Positions 1 through 6,502 of a DNA stretch of 6,784 nucleotides are shown here, piece after piece. Each line of letters begins with the position of its first letter. The first letter of the stretch is position 1. Location: assembly GCA_023251695.1 (NCBI GenBank), contig JAHEYE010000192.1, positions 1 to 6,784 on the forward strand. Reading direction: 5' to 3'. This DNA comes from Sphingobacteriaceae bacterium. GTDB taxonomy: Bacteria; Bacteroidota; Bacteroidia; B-17B0; Aurantibacillaceae. Under the pieces are notes generated by a model. That model saw nothing but the letters and a program-made list of their open reading frames with translations, was not told where the DNA came from and did no database searches. The translations under genes were made by a program, and so were the position numbers.

Positions 1-602
1 TCAAATAAATGATGTGAAGTATAAAAAATAGTTGTCCCTTCTTCCTTATTTATTCTTTTCAGAAGTTCAATAATAGCCGTTTTGGATTGCGCGTCAACAC
101 CAACTGTCGGCTCATCAAGTATCAATAATTTAGGATGATGCAAAAGTCCGGCAATCAAATTTACCCGCCGTTTCATTCCTCCCGAAAAAGTTTGCAATTG
201 CTGGTTCGCATTTTCTTCCAATCCTAAAATTTCCAGATTAACGGAAATCCTTTTTTTCAATGTTGTTGTTTCAATTCCATACATATGACCCAGAAACATC
301 AGATTTTCGTAAGCGGTTAACTTGGAATACAAAGCTATCTCCTGAGGAACAACACCAATCAATTGTTTGGTTTCGTTTTTATGTTTGGAAATATTCAATC
401 CATTAATAATTATGTCGCCGTTATCCCGTTTTAATAGACTGCATAACATCGATATTAATGTAGTTTTACCGGCACCATTTGGTCCTAATAAACCAAAAAT
501 ACTTTGCTGTGGTATACTAAGTGATAAATTATCGATGGCAGAACGTGTGGCATTTTTATATTTTCTGCTTACGTTTCTTATTTCTACCATTGGTGAACTC
601 AT
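1..602 (-). CDS. ABC transporter ATP-binding protein, partial (C-terminus beyond window edge)
   Basis: This is the cytoplasmic ATPase subunit of an ABC transporter; ATP hydrolysis would drive a separate membrane permease that is not in the window. Reading from the ATG at 602-600 gives 200 codons plus two bases with no stop. All nucleotide-binding motifs are visible: Walker A GPNGAGKT (residues 40-47), Q-loop Q87, signature FSGGMKR (139-145), Walker B LLILDE (159-164), D-loop GVD (168-170) and the H-loop in TSHHL (H197). The FGLLGPNGAGKTT context and the GVDAQSK segment resemble the DrrA/CcmA-type ATPases of ABC-2 exporters. A later in-frame ATG at 590-588 is possible, but the first lies 2 nt after the stop of the upstream gene and has AGGAA just before it, suggesting coupled translation. 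As the third gene of the DarA/hotdog block, a role in exporting or placing a pigment or lipid is inferred. The substrate is not shown by the sequence. Confidence 0.95.
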   Translation of the reverse strand, partial: MSSPMVEIRNVSRKYKNATRSAIDNLSLSIPQQSIFGLLGPNGAGKTTLISMLCSLLKRDNGDIIINGLNISKHKNETKQLIGVVPQEIALYSKLTAYENLMFLGHMYGIETTTLKKRISVNLEILGLEENANQQLQTFSGGMKRRVNLIAGLLHHPKLLILDEPTVGVDAQSKTAIIELLKRINKEEGTTIFYTSHHLF

Positions 603-604
603 TT

Positions 605-1027
605 CTATTCCTGAATAAAAATTTTCATTTCACAGTCGGAAATGGGTATGCCGTTGCATTCAGAATGAATAACAACCAGTGTTACATTCATCACAAAAGC
701 TTTTAATTTTACTGTGGTGATTACTTCTGACCCGACTTTCGGCAGCGAATGAATAACCAGATCTTTTATGTTTGCAATGAAGCCTACTTTCGGAGGCACA
801 TTCTTTAAACTACTCGAATAACCGGCACCTGCAGCGCAACTTTGTGCCATGTGCTCTACTATTCCAGCTTCGGTTAATTGGCCATCACTTACAAAAAAAT
901 GGCCATTCTCAATGGTAAATCCGGTTTTAGTTGACTCGTCGCTGCATTCGTAGATTTTATGCACCAAACAGATTGGATCGCGTTGAGGAATATAATTGAA
1001 GATATTTTCTTTTGTTACTAATGCCAT
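605..1027 (-). CDS. Hotdog-fold 3-hydroxyacyl-ACP dehydratase-like protein (FabZ/ApeP-like)
   Basis: This 140-residue protein has the length and pattern of single-domain hotdog dehydratases that remove water from 3-hydroxyacyl-ACP during fatty-acid or polyene chain building. It opens with an IPQRDPICLV segment (13-22), equivalent to the IPHR/PFxxVD start of FabZ-type proteins. The long hotdog helix lies at about 54-70 and contains GIVEHMAQ (55-62), where E58 matches the family's catalytic Glu. The strict FabZ block HFPGxPxxPG is absent. H43 stands 15 residues before E58, one more than in FabZ, and the stretch DGQLTEAG resembles the divergent dehydratases of aryl-polyene and flexirubin clusters. 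It begins 2 nt after the stop of the DarA-like gene and ends 2 nt before the ABC ATPase gene, so the three are probably co-transcribed. I infer a role in making the polyene acyl chain or a dialkylresorcinol precursor. A thioesterase role cannot be excluded. Confidence 0.8.
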   Translation of the reverse strand: MALVTKENIFNYIPQRDPICLVHKIYECSDESTKTGFTIENGHFFVSDGQLTEAGIVEHMAQSCAAGAGYSSSLKNVPPKVGFIANIKDLVIHSLPKVGSEVITTVKLKAFVMNVTLVVIHSECNGIPISDCEMKIFIQE

Positions 1028-1029
1028 AT

Positions 1030-1965
1030 TTAATTTTGTTTTAATTCGTTTTGTTGATAGTACTGAATTTGCTTTTTCATTTTTCCGTAAGCAATAAGCG
1101 GGGCTAAACGGGAAACAATAGTAATTATGGGAGACAAAATTAATATTGCGGTGGGTAACACGATTCCAAATGTTTTTACCCTGCCCTTTCGTTCTTCCGA
1201 TTTAGCTGTCCCTTTTTTAGAAACATAATTCGCGTAAAGTGGAAACAAGGCCCTGCCCCTACCTTCCATCAATAGTAAATTTGGTTTTACAGTAACGAAA
1301 TCATTCGCCACAATTAGTTCCTGAAGCTTATCAAAATTATTTTGATTTAATGCTGTTTCAATTAATTTTCCTAATCGGGGTGCAGCATCCAGATCACTGT
1401 CTGCAACACCGTAACGCGGGAACATTCCCATATAATTCTGTTTAATCCCTTTTAATTCAAAAGCTAATACAGTCACTAAACTTGTGAGATTTGAGGAGCG
1501 ATCGGCGAAAACAATATTCCCTGCCAATTTTGCTTTCAGATCCATCAAGCGTTCTTTCATTTTTTCCTGTGCTCCCAGCCACATATTACGACAATTAATG
1601 ATAGTAATAACAGGTTTTCCATTTAACAATTTAGCGGCTGCTGTGCTTAATAAAAAAGAATTTATGGGGCGGCAAATACTGAGGAACCACGGCTGATATC
1701 CGATAATTACCAAATCAAAATTTGTATCGGAATCAACAGTTAAAGGCTCTAATTCGAATGGGATGCCATGTACGTTTTCGGGGAAAACATCAAAGAATTC
1801 AGAATATTTCCACGGGTAAGGTAAAGCTGATTTCGGTTTTATTAATTCGTAATGGATAGAATACTCCGGGTTATTTTCCAATGGTTTTAACACAGAATCA
1901 ACAGCCTTTTTGGCCTGCCCCGTTTGGGTATAATATATGACCAGAATTTTTTTCAAGTGAAGCAC
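1030..1965 (-). CDS. darA: DarA-like dialkylresorcinol-forming (condensing/aromatase) enzyme
   Basis: This 311-residue protein resembles the family annotated as dialkylresorcinol condensing enzyme. In the known pathway the ketosynthase DarB makes a cyclohexanedione and DarA aromatises it to the 2,5-dialkylresorcinol that esterifies the polyene in flexirubins. The N-terminus has a flavodoxin-like first strand and loop, KKILVIYYTQTGQ (5-17). FFDVFPENVHGIP (57-69) and DLVIIGYQPWFLS (84-96) follow and look like family blocks. A C-terminal hydrophobic stretch at about 266-285 (IVLPTAILILSPIITIV) is followed by a basic tail, suggesting membrane association. The longest frame starts at GTG (1965-1963), but this overlaps a candidate promoter box. 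TTG at 1956-1954 gives MKKILVIYY, a more typical start. No Shine-Dalgarno site precedes either. It is the first gene of a minus-strand operon and no DarB lies upstream, so darB would be past the left edge or elsewhere. Family recognition is from memory of conserved blocks, not a search. Confidence 0.82.
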   Translation of the reverse strand: MLHLKKILVIYYTQTGQAKKAVDSVLKPLENNPEYSIHYELIKPKSALPYPWKYSEFFDVFPENVHGIPFELEPLTVDSDTNFDLVIIGYQPWFLSICRPINSFLLSTAAAKLLNGKPVITIINCRNMWLGAQEKMKERLMDLKAKLAGNIVFADRSSNLTSLVTVLAFELKGIKQNYMGMFPRYGVADSDLDAAPRLGKLIETALNQNNFDKLQELIVANDFVTVKPNLLLMEGRGRALFPLYANYVSKKGTAKSEERKGRVKTFGIVLPTAILILSPIITIVSRLAPLIAYGKMKKQIQYYQQNELKQN

Positions 1966-1972
1966 AAATTTA
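1965..1972 (-). promoter_or_regulatory. Candidate Bacteroidota -7 box (TAnnTTTG) for the darA operon
   Basis: The minus strand reads TAAATTTG here, an exact match to the TAnnTTTG -7 consensus of Bacteroidota. No TTTG-like -33 element is visible 17-23 nt upstream, so the promoter is only half supported. If used, transcription would start near 1958-1960. The GTG start at 1965 would then be untranscribed, and TTG at 1956 would be nearly leaderless. Confidence 0.35.
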
Positions 1973-1975
1973 GCT

Positions 1976-1983
1976 TATATTTG
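1976..1983 (+). promoter_or_regulatory. Candidate Bacteroidota -7 box (TAnnTTTG) for the ridA-like gene
   Basis: The plus strand reads TATATTTG, an exact match to TAnnTTTG. A weak -33-like TTTC (1951-1954) lies 21 nt upstream, the same spacing as in the candidate ileS promoter. Transcription would begin around 1990, leaving a leader of about 30 nt before the ATG at 2021. The box lies back to back with the minus-strand box at 1965-1972. Confidence 0.45.
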
Positions 1984-2020
1984 TCACATTAATGATGTCT
2001 TTGGCACTTATCAGAACAGC

Positions 2021-2446
2021 ATGAGTACAGAAAACACAAAAATTGAATCAGGTAAAGCTCCCGAGCCTGTTGGTTTATATCCTCACGCACGCCGCGTTGG
2101 CAATTTTTTATTTCTTAGCGGTGTTGGTCCGCGCGAAAGGGGTGCCAAAAAAATTCCCGGTGTTGAGCTTGATGCAAATGGGAATATTATTAGTTACGAC
2201 ATAGAAGCACAATGCCACAGTGTTTTCAGAAATATAAAATACATTCTGGAAGATGCCGGTAGCAGTTGGGATAAGATTGTTGATGTTACTGTTTTTTTAA
2301 CCAACATGAAAGATGATTTTCCGAAATACAATAAGATATGGGCCGACTATTTTAAAGAAAATCCTCCCTGCCGTACAACCATTGAAATAAATAAATTACC
2401 AACCCCTATCGCCATCGAATTAAAGGTGATGGCAACCATAGATTAA
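2021..2446 (+). CDS. RidA/YjgF/YER057c/UK114-family deaminase, 2-aminomuconate-deaminase-like branch
   Basis: This 141-residue protein is a full-length RidA-family member. Such proteins form cytoplasmic trimers with active sites between subunits, and the founding members hydrolyse reactive enamine/imine intermediates from PLP enzymes. R118 in PPCRTT (115-120) and E133 in AIELKVMA (131-138) have the same 15-residue spacing as the substrate-binding Arg105 and Glu120 of E. coli RidA. The early PHARRVGNFLFLSGVGPRE (21-39) and IPGVELDANGNI (45-56) differ from housekeeping RidA and recall the 2-aminomuconate deaminases of kynurenine/aminophenol breakdown, so AmnD-like activity is plausible but unproven. 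The ATG at 2021 follows a candidate promoter at 1976-1983 and lacks a clear Shine-Dalgarno site. It is divergent from the DarA operon and 12 nt upstream of a small secreted-protein gene. No other kynurenine gene is in the window, so a general damage-control role remains the alternative. Confidence 0.9.
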   Translation: MSTENTKIESGKAPEPVGLYPHARRVGNFLFLSGVGPRERGAKKIPGVELDANGNIISYDIEAQCHSVFRNIKYILEDAGSSWDKIVDVTVFLTNMKDDFPKYNKIWADYFKENPPCRTTIEINKLPTPIAIELKVMATID

Positions 2447-2458
2447 AACCAATTTATT

Positions 2459-2893
2459 ATGAAAAATCTAATTTTATCGCTCTTGTTTCTTAGCACAACA
2501 ATTTGTGTTTCACAGAATGCAAAACCTGATCTTGCGAATTTAACTACAACTGAAGAAGTAAGTTTGCACCTGAAAGGATTAACGGTTGAGAAAACCATAA
2601 CCCAGGAAGAATTAATCCCATTAAAACAAGTTGAATTAAAAGGTGAGAACGCTGCAAAATATAAATTGGTTTATTATCATTTTAAAACCACTTACCTACA
2701 CACGTTTTCACAAAACGATGAGTTTTTTGATAATAATTTTACCGAAGCTCAGACCCGTTTTTTTACCGACCTCGAAAAAAACTGTAAACTCACTTTTGAT
2801 AATGTTGTGGTTCAGAATACCGAAACCGGCAAACAATTTAAAATTGCCACACTTTCTGTAGTCGTAAAAGTTGAACTGCAGATTAAAAAATAA
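2459..2893 (+). CDS. Small secreted protein of unknown function, possibly GldM C-terminal-domain-like
   Basis: I do not firmly recognise this 144-residue protein. It begins with MKNLILSLLFLSTTICVSQ, a short charged n-region, a hydrophobic core and a probable signal peptidase I cut near residues 18-20. Export to the periplasm or cell surface is therefore likely. The cysteine at 16 lacks a proper lipobox (TTIC with Ile at -1), so a lipoprotein is unlikely. The mature part alternates strands and ends with LTFDNVVVQNTETGKQFKI and then a strand (111-138). The layout, YKLVYYHF (68-75), FTEAQ (94-98), a helix, then an F-N-V strand, TETGKQFKI and a final strand, faintly resembles the last domain of GldM, a gliding/type IX secretion component. 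That similarity is inference and needs a profile search. The gene lies 12 nt after the RidA-like gene and probably shares its transcript, though the functional link is unclear. Confidence 0.7.
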   Translation: MKNLILSLLFLSTTICVSQNAKPDLANLTTTEEVSLHLKGLTVEKTITQEELIPLKQVELKGENAAKYKLVYYHFKTTYLHTFSQNDEFFDNNFTEAQTRFFTDLEKNCKLTFDNVVVQNTETGKQFKIATLSVVVKVELQIKK

Positions 2894-2958
2894 GCCTTCT
2901 TTATCTTAAACAACGCTTTCCAGTTAGCAAAAGACCTCCTTTTGGTCACGAATTATTT

Positions 2959-2991
2959 TTTGCCGTTTATTAATGATTTTTAGTAAATTCG
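2959..2991 (+). promoter_or_regulatory. Candidate ileS promoter (-33 TTTG, -7 TAAATTCG)
   Basis: TTTG at 2959-2962 and TAAATTCG at 2984-2991 (one mismatch to TAnnTTTG) are separated by 21 nt, within the spacing expected of Bacteroidota promoters. Transcription would start near 2998, leaving a very short leader before the ATG at 3012. An AAGG (3004-3007) 4 nt before the start codon may act as a weak ribosome binding site. The rest of the 118-bp gap (2894-3011) holds only a weak hairpin. No T-box-like leader fits in so short a space. Confidence 0.45.
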
Positions 2992-3011
2992 CTCTCCTTT
3001 TTTAAGGCTAA

Positions 3012-6000
3012 ATGAACAAATATCCCGAATACAAACAATTAAGTCTTCCGCAAATAAGTGCGGATATGCTTCGTTTTTGGGAAGAGAACAAGACTTTTGA
3101 AAAATCCATCAGCTCTCGCGAAGGAAAAACACCTTGGGTATTTTACGAAGGGCCGCCAAGCGCCAACGGCATGCCCGGTATCCATCACGTTATGGCGCGC
3201 GCTATAAAAGATATTTTTTGCCGCTTTAAAACATTACAGGGTTATCAGGTAAAACGTAAAGCCGGATGGGATACACATGGTTTACCAATTGAATTAGCTG
3301 TTGAAAAAGGATTAGGCATTACCAAAGAAGATATTGGAAATAAAAATTCTCCAAAATATCTTTCGGTTGAAGATTACAACAAAGCCTGCCGTAAGGAGGT
3401 AATGAAATATACCGATAAGTGGGAAGAAGTAACTAAAAAAATGGGTTACTGGGTGGATATGACAGATCCATACATCACTTACGACAATAAATACATTGAG
3501 AGTGTTTGGTGGCTATTAAATAATTTGTACAAAAAAGAAATGTTGTACAAAGGATTTACCATTCAACCTTATTCTCCTGCTGCAGGAACAGGATTATCAT
3601 CGCATGAATTAAATCAACCCGGTTGTTACAGAGATGTGAAGGACAGAACGGCAACTGTTCAGTTCAGGGTTCGGAGTTCGGAGTTCGGAAAAAATAACTT
3701 TTTAAAAGATTTAGCAGCTACAACTGAACTTTATTTTCTTGCTTGGACAACTACTCCATGGACATTACCTTCAAATACAGCCCTTGCAGTAGGAAAAGAT
3801 ATTGATTATGTTTTTGTTGATTCCTTTAATCCATTGAGCGGTAAACCCCAAGTTGTTATTCTTGCCAAAGATTTGTTGAATAAATATTTTTCTGAAAAAC
3901 ATACGGATCTGAAATTTGAAGATTACAAACCAGGCGACAAGAATATTCCGTTTAAAATCAGCGCACATTGTAAAGGAACGGACTTAGCCGGCATCCATTA
4001 CGACCAACTATTACCATTCGCCGAACCGGAAGGAAATGCATTTAAAGTTGTTGTTGGGGATTTTGTAACCACAACCGATGGGACAGGTATCGTTCACATT
4101 GCTCCAAGTTTTGGTTCAGATGACTTTCAGGTAGCAAGAAAAAACAATATTGGTTCTTTAACTTTGGTTGACCGTCGCGGTAAATTTTTACCTGAGGTTC
4201 AGGATGGTGTTTTTCTTTACGGAGAAGAATTTGTAAAAGAAGCTTACCTCAGCGATGAAGAAAAGAAAACCGAATTCGAGAAACAGAAAAAAATATTAGA
4301 AGCCGCAGGAAAAATAAAAGATTTAAAAGTTTATTTGAGTGTTGACGAGCGCATCGTTCTGAAATTGCAGGAAGAAGGCAAGTTATTTAAAAAAGAAACT
4401 TACGAGCACAGTTATCCGCATTGCTGGAGAACTGATAAACCTGTGTTGTATTATCCTTTAGATTCATGGTTCATTAAATCAACCGCAGCTAAAGACAGAA
4501 TGATTGAACTGAACAAAACCATTAACTGGAAACCTGAATCAACAGGAACCGGTCGTTTCGGAAATTGGTTAGAGAATTTAAATGACTGGAATTTATCGCG
4601 TTCCCGTTTCTGGGGAATTCCAATTCCTATCTGGACTAGCGAAGATCGCTCAGAACAAATTTGCATTGGTTCGGTAGAAGAATTACAAAAGGAAGTTGCG
4701 AATGCCGTTTCAAAAGGCGTACAAAAAGAAAATCCATTAAAGGATTTTAAAGCCGGAAATAATTCCGAAGCGAATTACAACACTTTCGACCTTCATAAAC
4801 CCTACGCCGACAATATTGTTTTAGAAAAGAACGGCAAAAAATTATTCCGCGAACCGGATTTGATTGATGTTTGGTTTGATTCAGGCGCCATGCCCTATGC
4901 CCAACTACATTATCCATTTGAAAATAAAGAATTGATTGATAATAAAAAATATTATCCGGCAGACTTCATTGCCGAAGGCGTTGATCAAACCCGGGGATGG
5001 TTTTTTACATTACACGCCATAGCGGCTATGAATTTTAATTCGGTTGCTTATAAGAATGTGGTAAGTAACGGATTGGTGCTTGATAAGAACGGAAATAAGA
5101 TGAGCAAGCGCTTAGGTAACGCCGTCGACCCGTTTACAACAATAGAAAAATACGGTGCCGACGCTACCCGCTGGTACATGATTGCAAATGCCGCCCCATG
5201 GGATAATTTGAAATTTGATATCGAAGGCATCAGTGAGGTTCAACGCAAATTATTCGGAACGCTTTACAATACTTATGGTTTTTATGCTTTGTACGCTAAC
5301 GTCGACAATTTCTTAATCGACGAAAAAAATATTGTACCTGTAAAAGACAGACAGGAATTAGACCGCTGGATCTTATCCAGACTTCATAGTTTAATAAAAG
5401 ATACTACGGCCTTATACGAAGATTTTGAACCGCACCGTGCCGCCCGTTTAATAGAAGAGTTTGTTGACGAACACCTCAGCAACTGGTATGTGCGTTTAAG
5501 TCGCCGCCGTTTCTGGAAAGGCGAAATGAGTACTGATAAAAAAGCAGCTTATGAAACGTTGAACGAATGTTTATTTGTGGTTGCGCAGCTTATGAGTCCA
5601 ATTGCTCCTTTCTTTGGCGAATGGATGTATCAGAATTTAACTTCCCCGATAAGGGAAAAAGCAATTGCGGGTAAAACGCCTTTGCAGTTCGAGTCGGTAC
5701 ACTTAACCGGATTAGTAAAAGCCGAAGCAAATATCATTGATATAGAATTAGAGAGCCGCATGGAATTAGCTCAGAAAATTTCATCCATGATATTATCCAT
5801 CCGTAAAAAAGAAAATTTACGGGTTCGTCAGCCCTTACAAAAAATTCAGATTCCTGTTTTAGATAAAGAAACTCAGATTAAGATTGAAGCCGTTAAAGAT
5901 TTGATCTTAGCCGAAGTAAACGTGAAAGAAATTGAATTCGTTGACGAAAGTAAAACACAGATAATAAAAAATCTAAAGCTCAATTTTAAAACACTTGGGA

Positions 6001-6497
6001 AAAAGTGTGGCGCTAACATGAAGTCAGTACAGGCTTATGCAGGCGAGAATGGAAATAAAATAATCCATGATATTGAAAGCGGCGGAAAACACGTTGTGCA
6101 TGTGAATGGCGATGAAGTTGTTTTGGAAACTGAAGACGTAGAAATCATTCCGGTTGACATTCCCGGATGGAAAGTAGCGAATAACGGCCCTTTAACTGTT
6201 GCTCTGGATATCACCATTACTGATGTTTTGAAACAAGAAGGTTTAGCGCGTGAAATCGTGAACCGCATACAAAACATGCGTAAAGACAAGGGGTTAGACG
6301 TAACCGACCGTATTTTAGTGAAAATTCAGGAAAATGAAGTGTTGAATACGGCTATAAATAATAATTTAAATTATATTTGTTCTGAAACTCTCACAGGGGA
6401 TTTGCAATTAGTTCGTAATTTGAACAATACAACTGCAACCGCTGTTGAAGTGGATGAAACGATATCTACACTGATATCGATTGAAAAGTTAAACTGA
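3012..6497 (+). CDS. ileS: Isoleucyl-tRNA synthetase, type 2 (IleRS2), with swapped HIGH motif
   Basis: This cytoplasmic enzyme charges tRNA-Ile with isoleucine, using ATP, and hydrolyses mischarged valine. Its 1161 residues suit the longer, eukaryote-like type 2. The Rossmann domain opens with GPPSANGMPGIHHVMARAIKD (47-67), where the class I signature reads GIHH (56-59) instead of HxGH. The editing (CP1) insert contains WTTTPWTLPSN (245-255) and GTGIVHIAPSFGSDD (357-371). WNLSRSRFWGIPIPIW (526-541), DVWFDSGA (619-626) and DQTRGWF (658-664; DQHRGW in type 1) follow, then KMSKR (696-700), an anticodon-binding helical domain (about 780-930) and a C-terminal domain with GLAREIVNRIQNMRK (1077-1091). 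The C-terminal Cys4 zinc finger of type 1 is missing, as expected for type 2. A triplicated heptamer encodes residues 220-226. Type 2 and the GxHH form are known to tolerate mupirocin, so natural resistance is likely. The AAGG before the ATG supports this start. The downstream ORF begins 5 nt after the stop. Confidence 0.98.
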   Translation: MNKYPEYKQLSLPQISADMLRFWEENKTFEKSISSREGKTPWVFYEGPPSANGMPGIHHVMARAIKDIFCRFKTLQGYQVKRKAGWDTHGLPIELAVEKGLGITKEDIGNKNSPKYLSVEDYNKACRKEVMKYTDKWEEVTKKMGYWVDMTDPYITYDNKYIESVWWLLNNLYKKEMLYKGFTIQPYSPAAGTGLSSHELNQPGCYRDVKDRTATVQFRVRSSEFGKNNFLKDLAATTELYFLAWTTTPWTLPSNTALAVGKDIDYVFVDSFNPLSGKPQVVILAKDLLNKYFSEKHTDLKFEDYKPGDKNIPFKISAHCKGTDLAGIHYDQLLPFAEPEGNAFKVVVGDFVTTTDGTGIVHIAPSFGSDDFQVARKNNIGSLTLVDRRGKFLPEVQDGVFLYGEEFVKEAYLSDEEKKTEFEKQKKILEAAGKIKDLKVYLSVDERIVLKLQEEGKLFKKETYEHSYPHCWRTDKPVLYYPLDSWFIKSTAAKDRMIELNKTINWKPESTGTGRFGNWLENLNDWNLSRSRFWGIPIPIWTSEDRSEQICIGSVEELQKEVANAVSKGVQKENPLKDFKAGNNSEANYNTFDLHKPYADNIVLEKNGKKLFREPDLIDVWFDSGAMPYAQLHYPFENKELIDNKKYYPADFIAEGVDQTRGWFFTLHAIAAMNFNSVAYKNVVSNGLVLDKNGNKMSKRLGNAVDPFTTIEKYGADATRWYMIANAAPWDNLKFDIEGISEVQRKLFGTLYNTYGFYALYANVDNFLIDEKNIVPVKDRQELDRWILSRLHSLIKDTTALYEDFEPHRAARLIEEFVDEHLSNWYVRLSRRRFWKGEMSTDKKAAYETLNECLFVVAQLMSPIAPFFGEWMYQNLTSPIREKAIAGKTPLQFESVHLTGLVKAEANIIDIELESRMELAQKISSMILSIRKKENLRVRQPLQKIQIPVLDKETQIKIEAVKDLILAEVNVKEIEFVDESKTQIIKNLKLNFKTLGKKCGANMKSVQAYAGENGNKIIHDIESGGKHVVHVNGDEVVLETEDVEIIPVDIPGWKVANNGPLTVALDITITDVLKQEGLAREIVNRIQNMRKDKGLDVTDRILVKIQENEVLNTAINNNLNYICSETLTGDLQLVRNLNNTTATAVEVDETISTLISIEKLN
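3669..3689 (+). repeat. Three perfect tandem copies of GTTCGGA inside ileS
   Basis: GTTCGGA occurs at 3669-3675, 3676-3682 and 3683-3689 without a mismatch. Three 7-nt units make 21 nt, so the block is in frame and encodes VRSSEFG (residues 220-226). It lies in a charged stretch between VQFRV and the conserved editing-site strand around LAWTTTPW, probably a variable surface loop. The preceding GTTCA copies at 3658-3666 look like degenerate relatives. Confidence 0.85.
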
Positions 6498-6502
6498 GAA
6501 AG

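Larger units (their letters stand above)
1965..1983. repeat. Imperfect inverted repeat spanning the divergent promoter boxes
   Basis: The arms CAAATTTA (1965-1972) and TATATTTG (1976-1983) are complementary at 7 of 8 positions around a 3-nt spacer (GCT). The symmetry follows largely from two outward-facing TAnnTTTG boxes. It could also serve as an operator controlling both directions, which is inference only. Confidence 0.5.

Noticed and set aside
1..3. TGA read on the minus strand at the left edge as the stop of the ABC ATPase
   Set aside because: It is out of frame. The gene's frame ends with codon TTT at 5-3 and continues GA beyond the edge.
367..706. Plus-strand open frames opposite the ABC ATPase and hotdog genes
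   Set aside because: They are antisense to genes with clear family motifs and show no motif or coherent product of their own.
2459..2515. Lipoprotein signal at Cys16 of the small secreted protein
   Set aside because: The residues before the cysteine (TTI) do not fit the lipobox, which needs Gly, Ala or Ser at -1. An ordinary signal peptide fits better.
2928..2944. Hairpin CAAAAG-ACCTC-CTTTTG between the secreted-protein gene and ileS, with a T-run further on, as a terminator
   Set aside because: The stem is short and AT-rich and the T-run (2956-2961) starts more than 10 nt after it, so it is too weak to list as an intrinsic terminator.
2894..3011. T-box or other riboswitch leader controlling ileS
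   Set aside because: The gap is only 118 bp and the candidate promoter leaves about 15 nt of leader, which is too short for a T-box. No specifier or antiterminator sequence is seen.
3771..6289. Minus-strand open frames of 60-84 codons inside ileS
   Set aside because: They lie opposite a conserved full-length synthetase, have no recognisable features and look like chance frames.
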